Assembly (NCBI RefSeq): GCF_030685535.1
Contig: NZ_CP131599.1
Coordinates: 558,001-622,000, forward strand
DNA from: Photobacterium leiognathi
GTDB taxonomy: Bacteria > Pseudomonadota > Gammaproteobacteria > Enterobacterales > Vibrionaceae
Direction: 5' to 3'
Length of the DNA stretch: 64,000 bases
Part shown: in pieces, positions 11,111 to 18,856 of the stretch
How the letters are laid out: every line of letters starts with the position of its first letter
Numbering within the stretch: position 1 is the stretch's first letter
Program-made: the position numbers and the translations under genes
The notes under the pieces: generated by a model
The model's input: the letters and a program-made list of their open reading frames with translations, nothing else
Database searches by the model: none
What the model was told of the DNA's origin: nothing

Positions 11111-11567
11111 TGTTTACATTCCCTAAATGAAGAAATAGTCATTAAAAAGACTAGATGAAAAAATAAGAAGAACTCATTTTTATTAAATTCAGTCTTATGA
11201 AAGTGTGCTCAATATCAACTCACTGTTGTATTTAGATATTGTTGTAATTTTTTATTGAGATGCGACTTAATTTCGATACTAGGTCATCGCTTATCGATAA
11301 GCTATATCCTTATAAGAAAGCATATTTTTTAAAAATGAAGAATGACAACAGTGTTTTATTACAGTATATGAAATGGTGTTCTGTTAAATTTTGAACATTG
11401 ATTTATTACCTGAATAGATACCAAATATAAACCTGTTATCTGTTATATAAAAGCGGTAGGGTAATTTTTATGTTTAGGCTTGACCTGTTTTAGCGCTAAA
11501 AGTGATAATAAGCCTATAAATCAGTGGGTCTACACTGGTAATGCATGAATAAATTTATGGAGTTTCA
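11111..11567. other. Divergent intergenic region with a 14-bp palindrome
   Basis: No ORF or RNA gene is recognised. It contains the perfect palindrome GCTTATCGATAAGC at 11289-11302, which could be a protein-binding site for either flanking gene; this is a guess from symmetry only. Promoters for the kbp-like gene (leftward) and the DUF2058 gene (rightward) must lie here. Confidence 0.4.
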
Positions 11568-12089
11568 ATGGCAAAGCTAAGTCTACAAGAGCAGATGCTA
11601 CAAGCAGGGCTTATTGATAAGAAGAAGCTTAAAAAGGCGGGTAAATCGTCTAAAAAATCGCGCACTCAAGCGAAAGAAGCAAAAGCTGCTGTTGAAGCAA
11701 ATCGTCAGGCGCAGTTAGAAAAAGATAAAGAGCTTAACCGTGCTCGTGACGAAGAAGCGAAAGCAAAAGAGTTAGCCTCTCAGATTAAACAACTTATTGA
11801 AATGAATCGCCTTGATCGTAAAGAGGGTGATATCGGCTATAACTTTACTGATGGCTCAACAGTTAAGAAGATTTATGTTGATAAAACGATGCAAGATCAG
11901 TTGGTAAACGGTCGTTTAGCGATTGCTCGTTACCAAGATGGTTACGAGGTTATTCCTGCAGGTGTTGCAGATAAGATTGCACTTCGTGATGAGCAAAGCA
12001 TCGTTGTTAATAACACTGTAGATGAAAGCATTGTTGATGAAGACGACCCATACGCAGATTTCGTTATTCCTGACGATCTAATGTGGTAA
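11568..12089 (+). CDS. yaiL: DUF2058 (YaiL-like) nucleoid/polynucleotide-associated protein
   Basis: A 173-residue cytoplasmic protein with the typical start KLSLQEQMLQAGLIDKKK, then a Lys/Ala/Glu-rich predicted coiled coil (residues ~20-80), and a compact C-terminal half (NFTDGSTVKKIYVD, NGRLAIARYQDGYEVIPAGVADKI). This is the arrangement of the DUF2058/YaiL family, often labelled nucleoprotein or polynucleotide-associated enzyme; its activity is not established. The ATG follows GGAG at a good distance. Single-gene unit with its own terminator. Confidence 0.88.
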   Translation: MAKLSLQEQMLQAGLIDKKKLKKAGKSSKKSRTQAKEAKAAVEANRQAQLEKDKELNRARDEEAKAKELASQIKQLIEMNRLDRKEGDIGYNFTDGSTVKKIYVDKTMQDQLVNGRLAIARYQDGYEVIPAGVADKIALRDEQSIVVNNTVDESIVDEDDPYADFVIPDDLMW

Positions 12090-12121
12090 GCCGTTGCTGC
12101 TATTATTAGCAAATGCATTAA

Positions 12122-12154
12122 AAAGCCGATGTTAGTTATAACATCGGCTTTTTT
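12122..12154 (+). terminator. Intrinsic terminator after the DUF2058 gene
   Basis: AAAGCCGATGTTA and its complement around a short loop, followed by T6. The A run on the other side may let it also serve the leftward lipoprotein gene, which ends at 12183. Confidence 0.9.
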
Positions 12155-12182
12155 GTTACCTTTATTTGAGCTGAAATATGGG

Positions 12183-12632
12183 TTATTTTTGTGCCATGGT
12201 TTCATAATGAACATCACTCATATCAACCGTGATGGTTTCCAACGCTTTCTTTCCGTTCTCACTATAACTGACCACAAACGACACAGATGGACGCTTTTCT
12301 GAATACTTGGTGGTTTTCATCCAATCCCAATGTTCAAAGGTAAAGTTAGGCTGCTTTTCTGTTACGTAATAGGTTTGCTGCGGTATCTCACCATATTGCG
12401 ACACAGCAATATATAACTGCGTCTGCGGGCATTTACCATTATCACATTCGCCATTCTCGGTTAACGAATATACCTTTACCGCTAAAGGTGGAACGATCTC
12501 TTTCGGTGTTGTTGCTACTAAACGTTGGTTATTCAGTAAAAAAGCTAAATCAACATTAGTATTTTCTGTAGAGCTTTCAGCAGGAGAACAAGCGGTAAGC
12601 AGTAAGGCAAGTGAGATGAGCATCGCACGCAT
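12183..12632 (-). CDS. Predicted lipoprotein of unknown function
   Basis: A 149-residue protein with a short lipoprotein signal peptide ending in the lipobox LLTAC (Cys15), so it is probably anchored to a membrane facing the periplasm. The mature part has two Cys (CDNGKC) that could form a disulfide and several beta-strand-like stretches (LYIAVSQYGEIPQQTYYVTE). I do not recognise the family. It stands alone. Confidence 0.8.
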   Translation of the reverse strand: MRAMLISLALLLTACSPAESSTENTNVDLAFLLNNQRLVATTPKEIVPPLAVKVYSLTENGECDNGKCPQTQLYIAVSQYGEIPQQTYYVTEKQPNFTFEHWDWMKTTKYSEKRPSVSFVVSYSENGKKALETITVDMSDVHYETMAQK

Positions 12633-13090
12633 AACAATATCCTTATATTTAGTTAACGATAGCAGAATGAAGTATTTAATAAATATGGGGTTAGGTTACT
12701 GGGCTTTTGTCAGTGTTTAATCATCGTTATGTATGAATAACCCCATGATTTTACGTTATTACGGCAAATTCTATCGCTGCACTATTTATTGTTTGGATAC
12801 TGAATTTTTTAATAGATCATTAGTGGTAGGCTAGCAATTAGTCTCACAGAGATATAACAAGGTAACGGCATTCATCGCAGTAATAACATTGTATAACGGG
12901 ATAGTTACGCTATCGTTTGCGTGTGTAATAATTAAACAGATGGATGCGAACATGATAAAAATATCACTATATCTAATGCGAATGTTTATCATTTATGGTT
13001 AAGTGGTGATATTAAATATCATATAGCTATTATATGAATCAGACATTCGATAGTGATTAAGATAATCATCAACATAGCAGGACAATAATA
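12633..13090. other. Intergenic region upstream of the phosphohexomutase gene
   Basis: This 458-base AT-rich stretch carries no ORF, tRNA or recognised riboswitch. It presumably holds divergent promoters. I see nothing else in it. Confidence 0.5.
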
Positions 13091-14797
13091 ATGAATAGTG
13101 ATATCGCTCGTTGGTTGAAACGCGACCCTGATCTGAAAACACGCAATGAACTAGAACAGTTAATTGAAGACAATAACCAAGCTGAGTTAGCCGATCGTTT
13201 TAATGGTCGTCTAGAGTTTGGTACAGCGGGTTTGCGAGGTGTAGTTGGTGCTGGTCCTAATCGAATGAATAGGCTAGTTATCCAAGAAACCGCAACAGGC
13301 TTAGGTCAATATTTATTACGAACAGTTCCTGATGCTGCAAGCAAAGGCGTGGTGATTGGTTATGATGGTCGACCTGATTCACAGCAATTTGCCCACGACA
13401 CCGCCTCCGTTTTAACTGCACAAGGCATTAAAGTGTATTTAACAGTAAAAGTTGCACCAACACCAGTTGTTGCTTTTGGTGTTAAACATCTTAATACCGC
13501 AGCCGCTGTTGTTGTTACAGCAAGCCATAACCCACCTGAATATAATGGTTTTAAAGTGTATTGGGGCAATGGCGCACAGATCATTCCGCCACAAGATGCA
13601 GGTATTGCAGAAGAAATTGATAAAGCCACAACACATGAATTACCACAATTATCATTAGAAGCCTCAGCAGAAAAAGGGCTTCTTGTATGGTTAGATGATG
13701 ACTATTACCAAGCTTATCGTCAAACCATGAACAGTAATCCATTGTTGACTAACCATACTGAGCCTCAAGCGATTAAAGTCGCTTACACTGCAATGCATGG
13801 TGTAGGTGCTGAAATGGCAGAAACATTATTGGCTGATGCTGGCTTTACCCATATTCATAGTGTTGCTGCACAAAGAGAGCCTGACGGTGCTTTCCCAACG
13901 GTTAAATTTCCGAACCCTGAAGAAGCAGGAGCGATGGATCTCGTTATTGCAGAAGCGAAAAAACATGATGCCGTTTTAGCTTGTGCTAATGATCCTGATG
14001 CCGATCGTTTTGCTGTCGCTGTTCGCCGTGAAGATGGTGAATACCAAATGCTAACAGGGGATCAAGTGGGAACATTGTTTGGCTACTATTTATTAAGTCA
14101 TGCGCCAGCAAACCAAAACCTTGTCGGTAATACCATTGTTTCATCAAGCCTATTAGGAAAAATTGCAGCTACATTAGGAGCTCGTTATTACCAAACCTTG
14201 ACAGGTTTCAAATGGTTGACGAATGTTGCCATGGCACAGCAAACAGAATCCCATCAATTCCTATTCGCCTATGAAGAAGCGTTAGGTTACACCGTTGGCA
14301 GCAAAGTATGGGATAAAGATGGTTTATCAGCATTGGTTGCTTTTGCTCAACTAACGGCGGAATTACATGCCAAAGGACAAACCATTTGGGATCAACTTGA
14401 ATCGATTTACCGTGAACACGGTTTATATGTCAATGCGCAACGAAGCATTGCGTTAGATCCTACAGCTGCGCCTATTGGTGACACATTGCGTGCAACACCA
14501 CAGACAGAAATTGCAGGTTTGCCTATTGTTTGCACAGAAGATTATAAACAATCGTTACGTATGTTTAGTGATGGCACAGTAGAAGCGATTGAATTACCTG
14601 TCAGTGATGTTCTTATCTATCACTTACAAGGTGGAGCCCGTGTGATTGTTAGACCATCAGGCACTGAGCCTAAATTAAAATGCTACTACGAGGTAGTGGA
14701 GCCAATGTTACATGAAGACACCATGGTACATGCTCAGCAACGTGCTCAAGAGGCAATGGAGCAGTTAATTGACAAGCATCAGCAATCTATTAAGTAA
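13091..14797 (+). CDS. Phosphoglucomutase/phosphomannomutase family enzyme (PGM2/PgcA type)
   Basis: At 568 residues it has the length of the PGM2/PgcA branch of the alpha-D-phosphohexomutases, which interconvert hexose 1- and 6-phosphates. All four signature loops are present: phosphoserine loop TASHNPPEYNGF (Ser145), metal loop DPDADR (301-306), sugar-binding loop EEALGY (395-400) and phosphate-binding loop RPSGTEPK (521-528). It is cytoplasmic. In E. coli-like species this type is distinct from pgm; substrate preference (glucose, mannose or deoxyribose phosphate) cannot be told from sequence alone. A single gene with a clear terminator. Confidence 0.93.
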   Translation: MNSDIARWLKRDPDLKTRNELEQLIEDNNQAELADRFNGRLEFGTAGLRGVVGAGPNRMNRLVIQETATGLGQYLLRTVPDAASKGVVIGYDGRPDSQQFAHDTASVLTAQGIKVYLTVKVAPTPVVAFGVKHLNTAAAVVVTASHNPPEYNGFKVYWGNGAQIIPPQDAGIAEEIDKATTHELPQLSLEASAEKGLLVWLDDDYYQAYRQTMNSNPLLTNHTEPQAIKVAYTAMHGVGAEMAETLLADAGFTHIHSVAAQREPDGAFPTVKFPNPEEAGAMDLVIAEAKKHDAVLACANDPDADRFAVAVRREDGEYQMLTGDQVGTLFGYYLLSHAPANQNLVGNTIVSSSLLGKIAATLGARYYQTLTGFKWLTNVAMAQQTESHQFLFAYEEALGYTVGSKVWDKDGLSALVAFAQLTAELHAKGQTIWDQLESIYREHGLYVNAQRSIALDPTAAPIGDTLRATPQTEIAGLPIVCTEDYKQSLRMFSDGTVEAIELPVSDVLIYHLQGGARVIVRPSGTEPKLKCYYEVVEPMLHEDTMVHAQQRAQEAMEQLIDKHQQSIK

Positions 14798-14825
14798 TTA
14801 ATCACACGATTCTTTAGCTTGCTAT

Positions 14826-14861
14826 ACGGCAGTGATATGACTGGTATCACTGCCGTTTTTT
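14826..14861 (+). terminator. Intrinsic terminator after the phosphohexomutase gene
   Basis: ACGGCAGTGATA pairs with the complementary TATCACTGCCGT and is followed by a T run. Confidence 0.9.
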
Positions 14862-14999
14862 ATAACTGTTATCTGCTGTTTTAAATTGTGTTTCATCAAA
14901 GACTTCCCCACAGAGCCTCGTCTAATCCAGGTGCGCTCAATAGCCGTTTACGTGTATAATCAAGCCAACATTAATTATTTAAAAAGTTAGGGTTTTCCG

Positions 15000-15176
15000 A
15001 TGCATGATTTAAATCTATCTATTCCTGATGATTTCGAAAAAGAGCCAGAGTTACCAATCCCTGAGATTGATGAGCAAAAGAAAATTGTTGCTGAATTAAA
15101 GCGTTTAGAAGAAGCAGGTGAGTTAACACCAGAAATTCTTCATGCATTTATGACTGGCGAACGTAAGCCTGAATAA
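15000..15176 (+). CDS. 58-residue conserved-looking small protein
   Basis: ATG at 15000 with TTAGGG upstream opens a 58-codon frame ending at TAA, directly followed by a strong terminator. The product is acidic and Pro/Glu-rich at the N-terminus (IPDDFEKEPELPIPEIDEQ), with a helical C-terminal half (IVAELKRLEEAGELTPEILH). Codon use resembles the neighbours. No signal peptide or membrane segment. I do not recognise it; the position between a promoter-sized gap and a terminator is the main support for it being real. Confidence 0.7.
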   Translation: MHDLNLSIPDDFEKEPELPIPEIDEQKKIVAELKRLEEAGELTPEILHAFMTGERKPE

Positions 15177-15182
15177 GCATTA

Positions 15183-15220
15183 AAAAAGCCTCTGCACTGA
15201 CAACAGTACAGAGGCTTTTT
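15183..15220 (+). terminator. Terminator of the 58-residue protein gene
   Basis: AAAAAGCCTCTG and its complement CAGAGGCTTTTT flank a loop. Confidence 0.9.
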
Positions 15221-15235
15221 ACTTTAGAGTAAACA

Positions 15236-15270
15236 AAAGCAGCGATAGCCCCAACTATCGCTGCTTTTTT
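15236..15270 (-). terminator. Terminator at the end of the first brnQ gene
   Basis: AAAGCAGCGATAG pairs with CTATCGCTGCTTT, with T-rich flanks on both strands. It lies next to the brnQ stop codon at 15272. Confidence 0.88.
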
Positions 15271-15271
15271 A

Positions 15272-16606
15272 TTACTCGTTGTTAGCTGTTTTTAAGCGGT
15301 AATCTACACGACCGAATTTGTTTTCAGCTGCTGCTGTGCGTCCAATGGCAGCCGTCGCAATCAGCATGAATAGAGAAGGCAGTAACCAACTAGCATGGGC
15401 ATTATAAAGTGGTAATGCATCAGCGAAGAAAGTACCTAACTCTTTTGGCATTTTGCCTAAGATATTAATTGCGTCGATAGTACCGAAAGCGGTGGCTGTG
15501 ACTAATACTGCTGTATGCGTTAAGCGTGATACCGTTAGTGTTGATGCTGCCAATGATGCTAACACTAGTGCAATCGCAACAGGGCAAAGTACCAAGATAG
15601 CAGGCAGACTTACTTTTAGGATATCGTTTAGACCAAAGTTTGCGATAGCGCAGGTAAGTACCACAATGATGGTCGCGGTTAAGCCAAAAGAAGCTTTAAA
15701 TGTATCTTGGTAGTATTCAGCACATGCGTTAGTTAAACCAACCGTTGTCGTTAAACATGCCATTAAGATAATTGCAGCCAGTAACCATTGACCGTAATGA
15801 CCAAATTCACCAGCAACATAGCGAGTAAGGATCACGCTACCATTTACGCCATGCTCAGCAATAGACGAAGACGTTGCACCCACGTAGCCCATCACAATGT
15901 AGCAAGCGGCCATTAAGGTTGCATAAATCAATGCAACTTTAATTGATGCCGACGCAATACCTTGTTGAGTTGTCACGCCTTTCGCTTTAATCGCATGAAT
16001 GATCACCCAACCAAAACCAACTGCCGCAATTGCATCCATTGTCATGTAGCCTTGGATTAAGCCACTGGTTACAGCACCTGTTTGGTAATCACCATACGGA
16101 GTGGCTGGCACACCTAATGGATTTAGAAAAGCAGATAAACCAAGACCACATAATAGAAGGATCAATGCAGGTGTCATGATCTTACCGATGTAAGTCACAA
16201 GGTTACCCGGTTTAAAAGCAAGAAATAATGTCAGTGCTGAAAAGATCACTGAGAACGCAATAAGGTGATCGCTTTTGAAAAATGGCTGAATACCCATTTC
16301 ATAAGCAACAGTTACCGCACGTGGCATACCAAAAGCAGGGCCAATTGCAGTAAACAGCAGAACCCAAAATGTAGTACCTAACCACTTAGGTAGTGCTTTG
16401 GTGAGGTTATTGGTATTACCAATACGACCTAATACGATAATCGTAAAAGCAGGTAGACCAACCGCTGTGATCAAAAAGCCACTCATGGCAGAAGTGAGCG
16501 AAGTACCTGCGTCTAAACCCATCGCTGGTGGAAAAATTAAGTTACCAGCGCCCAAAAAGAGGGCAAATGTCGTGAGACCTAGTACGAAGATGTCTTGTGT
16601 TTTCAA
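15272..16606 (-). CDS. brnQ: BrnQ branched-chain amino acid carrier (copy 1, Ile-rich leader)
   Basis: A polytopic inner-membrane protein with about 12 hydrophobic segments and the LIVCS-family N-terminal pattern FALFLGAGNLIFPPAMG. By family it imports Leu, Ile and Val with Na+ or H+. I place the start at TTG (16606), giving 444 residues: AGG lies 8 bases upstream of it, and the second brnQ has the same arrangement (TTG, Lys next). The ATG 15 bases upstream lacks a ribosome-binding site. It is preceded by a 162-base RNA leader and an Ile-rich leader peptide ORF (16769-16909), so expression probably responds to charged tRNA-Ile supply. Its paralogue lies just upstream on the same strand, with its own leader and terminator, so the two are probably regulated separately. 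Confidence 0.93.
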   Translation of the reverse strand: MKTQDIFVLGLTTFALFLGAGNLIFPPAMGLDAGTSLTSAMSGFLITAVGLPAFTIIVLGRIGNTNNLTKALPKWLGTTFWVLLFTAIGPAFGMPRAVTVAYEMGIQPFFKSDHLIAFSVIFSALTLFLAFKPGNLVTYIGKIMTPALILLLCGLGLSAFLNPLGVPATPYGDYQTGAVTSGLIQGYMTMDAIAAVGFGWVIIHAIKAKGVTTQQGIASASIKVALIYATLMAACYIVMGYVGATSSSIAEHGVNGSVILTRYVAGEFGHYGQWLLAAIILMACLTTTVGLTNACAEYYQDTFKASFGLTATIIVVLTCAIANFGLNDILKVSLPAILVLCPVAIALVLASLAASTLTVSRLTHTAVLVTATAFGTIDAINILGKMPKELGTFFADALPLYNAHASWLLPSLFMLIATAAIGRTAAAENKFGRVDYRLKTANNE

Positions 16607-16698
16607 ATTGGATACCTGCATTTTTTGAAGTTATAGACAAACATCGGCGTATTGCGCAATGAGCTACACATCCATGATTAAAATTGTATTCCGCAGGT

Positions 16699-16768
16699 TT
16701 GCTGATAGAAGATAGTTGACTTGATAGTATCCTCCGCCAGCTCGGCTGACGGAAGTTTAACCGCCAGC
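16699..16768 (-). promoter_or_regulatory. Attenuator-like RNA region of brnQ copy 1
   Basis: Directly after the leader peptide stop the RNA reads GCTGGCGG (segment 1, 16768-16761), CCGTCAGC (segment 2, 16752-16745), GCTGGCGG again (segment 3, 16741-16734), and further on TCAGC (segment 4, 16705-16701). Segment 2 can pair with either segment 1 or segment 3 over 8 bases with one G-U, so 1:2 and 2:3 exclude each other; segment 3 can also pair with segment 4. No T run follows, so the output may be translational or Rho-dependent rather than intrinsic termination. Pairings were found by eye, not by folding. Confidence 0.7.
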
Positions 16769-16909
16769 CTAGCGAATAATCACTAGGATAATAGCGGTAA
16801 TAATTCGTGCTGTTTGTTGCAACACAGCAGCAGAAGTTTCGCCCCAACTGGTTAGCTGGTTCGATGCTAAGTATTTTCTTGTTTTATGTTCTAGCTTTGC
16901 TGAATACAT
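16769..16909 (-). CDS. Leader peptide of brnQ copy 1 (Ile/Leu/Val-rich)
   Basis: A 46-codon ORF starting MYSAKLEH and ending RIITAIILVIIR just before the stop. Six Ile, one Leu and one Val fall within the last eleven codons. Ile codons next to the stop and immediately followed by alternating RNA stems are the hallmark of attenuation leaders such as those of ilv operons. The ribosome-binding site is weak (TAAG). It starts with the same bases (ATGTATTCA) as the leader of the second brnQ, which suggests duplication of leader and gene together. The product itself is probably not functional as a protein. Confidence 0.75.
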   Translation of the reverse strand: MYSAKLEHKTRKYLASNQLTSWGETSAAVLQQTARIITAIILVIIR

Positions 16910-17129
16910 AACTTAACAACTTCTGATATGTGACGAATTTAACGGCTACAACATATAAAGAAAACGTAGGGTTGTAAATGATTTTTTTATGGTGTGCGAT
17001 TTTTTACTTGCAAAGGTAGATAGATTAACTATTAAAAATCAAAATATTAGTGATTTATTCAATGAAATAGTAATTTAATAAATTACTTTGAGATATGGGG
17101 AATCTACGAGGGTTAAAGAACAATAAAGG
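16910..17129. other. AT-rich promoter region upstream of the brnQ copy 1 leader
   Basis: There is no coding sequence. The promoter for leftward transcription of the leader and brnQ copy 1 is expected here; I cannot assign -35/-10 boxes with confidence. Confidence 0.4.
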
Positions 17130-17168
17130 AAAAAGGCTGAAGTTAACGAAGAGAAGAGAACTTCAGCC
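17130..17168 (-). terminator. Terminator of the second brnQ gene
   Basis: Read on the minus strand, GGCTGAAGTT and AACTTCAGCC form a 10-bp stem followed by a T run. It separates the two brnQ units. Confidence 0.9.
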
Positions 17169-17175
17169 GATAATA

Positions 17176-18492
17176 TTATTGAGTCACAACATCACTACGA
17201 CGTTGAGTCGTATGAATCACTTTACTGATCACAACCGTTGCTAAGACAGGCAGTAACCATGAAGCGTGAGCATGGAATAATGGTAACCATGTATCTAGCT
17301 CTTTTAGGATTGATGCTGGGATCTTGCCAAGAATATTTAACGCATCAATGGTGCCAAATAATGTTGCAATAACCACAATAATGGTTTGGCTCATAGAGAG
17401 TTTACGCGTTTCATTGCTTACTGTTTTTGGCATGAAAATAATAGCAATGATCAGTGATACTGCGATGGGGCATAAGATCAAAATAGCAGGTAAGCTAACT
17501 TCAATAATCGTTTCCAAACCTACATTAGAGATCAATGCTGTTAGCGACATGATCACTGTTGCACTAATAGTAAAAGGTACACGATAGGTGTTTTTATAGT
17601 ATTCACCATTAGCGTTAGTTAAACCAATTGTGGTGGTTAAACATGCCATTAGTGTAATAGTCGCTAGTAGGATTTGACCAAAGGTACCAAATTCACCAGC
17701 AGCGTAGCGCGTTAAAATTTCACCACCATTGGTAGAGTTTGGCGCGATAGACGATGACGTTGCACCAAGATAACCCATCGCTAAGTAACATAGCGACATC
17801 AATACCGCATAAATACCAGCCACACGTAAGGTGTAGTAAGAAATGGCTTTATCACACTTAACGCCTGTACTGCGGATCGTTTGGATGATCACCCAACCAA
17901 ATGCCACAGCAGCAATGGCATCTAGCGTCATGTAGCCTTGGATCATACCGTTAACTGTAGGGGCGGCTTTGTAAACAGCATTAGCATCGGTTGGTGAGCC
18001 TAATGGATTAACAAGTGCTGCAATAACCAATAATGCCAGCATAGCAATGAGAGCAGGCGTCATGACTTTGCCGATGTAATTAACTAACTTACCAGGCTTT
18101 AAGGCTAATACTAAAGTCAGTAGGCAAAAGAGAACGGAGAACATCATCAAGCCATCGCCATGATAAAAAGGCTTAATACCCATTTCATAAGCTACCGTCA
18201 CTGCACGTGGTAGAACAAAAGCAGGGCCTAGTGTAGTTAACACTAAAAACCAGAAAGTGCGATCCATCCAGTTAGGCAGTGAAGCAGTCAGTTTATTGGC
18301 TGAGGACAAACGGCCTAAAACAATTAAGGTTAATGCAGGTAGACCAACAGCAGTAAGTAGAAAACCACCAATAGCAATTAACCAGTTTTCGCCTGCTTGT
18401 TGCGCCATCATAGGTGGAAATATTAGGTTACCTGCCCCTAAAAATAAGGCAAAGGTCATAAATCCAATAGCGGCTAGTTCTCTTCTCTTCAA
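17176..18492 (-). CDS. brnQ: BrnQ branched-chain amino acid carrier (copy 2, Val-rich leader)
   Basis: A 438-residue LIVCS-family carrier with the same membrane layout as copy 1 and long identical stretches (FALFLGAGNLIFPPMM; LPRAVTVAYEMGIKPF; IQGYMTLDAIAAVAFGWVII). It starts at TTG: AAGAAGG lies 8 bases upstream and no in-frame ATG is available; the nearest ATG is in another frame. It imports branched-chain amino acids by family. A Val-rich leader peptide (18593-18685) and a 100-base structured leader precede it, so it is probably controlled by Val supply. Flanked by its own terminator, so it is a unit separate from copy 1. Confidence 0.93.
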   Translation of the reverse strand: MKRRELAAIGFMTFALFLGAGNLIFPPMMAQQAGENWLIAIGGFLLTAVGLPALTLIVLGRLSSANKLTASLPNWMDRTFWFLVLTTLGPAFVLPRAVTVAYEMGIKPFYHGDGLMMFSVLFCLLTLVLALKPGKLVNYIGKVMTPALIAMLALLVIAALVNPLGSPTDANAVYKAAPTVNGMIQGYMTLDAIAAVAFGWVIIQTIRSTGVKCDKAISYYTLRVAGIYAVLMSLCYLAMGYLGATSSSIAPNSTNGGEILTRYAAGEFGTFGQILLATITLMACLTTTIGLTNANGEYYKNTYRVPFTISATVIMSLTALISNVGLETIIEVSLPAILILCPIAVSLIIAIIFMPKTVSNETRKLSMSQTIIVVIATLFGTIDALNILGKIPASILKELDTWLPLFHAHASWLLPVLATVVISKVIHTTQRRSDVVTQ

Positions 18493-18518
18493 ACGACATA
18501 CCTTCTTAATGAGTGTCA

Positions 18519-18592
18519 GTTTGCTGGAAGATAAAAAGAGGTGAGACAGTATCCGCCAGCAGTAACTGACGAATAAGCTTAAACGTCAGCGT
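18519..18592 (-). promoter_or_regulatory. Attenuator-like RNA region of brnQ copy 2
   Basis: After the leader stop the RNA contains CTGACG (segment 1, 18589-18584), CGTCAG (segment 2, 18571-18566), TGCTGGCGG (segment 3, 18561-18553) and CCAGCAAAC (segment 4, 18527-18519). Segment 2 pairs perfectly with segment 1 or, with one G-U, with CTGGCG of segment 3; TGCTGG of segment 3 pairs perfectly with CCAGCA of segment 4. The order and the core motifs GCTGGCGG and CAGCAAAC match copy 1. The AAGAAGG ribosome-binding site lies 15-20 bases downstream. No terminator T run follows segment 4. Confidence 0.7.
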
Positions 18593-18685
18593 TTAGTTGA
18601 CGACGACGACAGAGACAAGCGCAGATGTATTCATAACAAATACAACAGAAGATACTGTTAAATTGTTTTGGCTGATTGAATACAT
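18593..18685 (-). CDS. Leader peptide of brnQ copy 2 (Val-rich)
   Basis: A 30-codon ORF beginning MYSISQNN and ending SALVSVVVVN before TAA. It holds nine Val codons in all, four of them consecutive GTC codons next to the stop. As in copy 1, the regulatory codons sit just before the first RNA stem. The ribosome-binding site is weak. The contrast with the Ile-rich copy 1 leader suggests that each carrier responds to a different amino acid. Confidence 0.75.
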   Translation of the reverse strand: MYSISQNNLTVSSVVFVMNTSALVSVVVVN

Positions 18686-18856
18686 AATATATGCGCCCGA
18701 ATGAAATAATTGACCTAAAACTAAAGCTATTTAAGTGGATTGTAAAGATATAATAGGTATTTATTTGTTTTTCATTTTTCACGAACAGTGTATTTATCAC
18801 CATGATGCAGCACAAAATAGTGATAAACACAGTTTATAAAATATAACCGATTGATA
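18686..18856. other. AT-rich region upstream of the copy 2 leader
   Basis: Probably the promoter of the brnQ copy 2 unit; no gene seen. Confidence 0.4.

Noticed and set aside
16542..16847. 101-codon minus-strand ORF overlapping the brnQ copy 1 leader
   Set aside because: Another frame of the leader region; the Ile-rich frame with its position before the stems explains the sequence better.
18579..18830. 83-codon minus-strand ORF over the brnQ copy 2 leader
   Set aside because: Cys- and Ile-rich chance frame; the 30-codon Val-rich leader is the meaningful reading.
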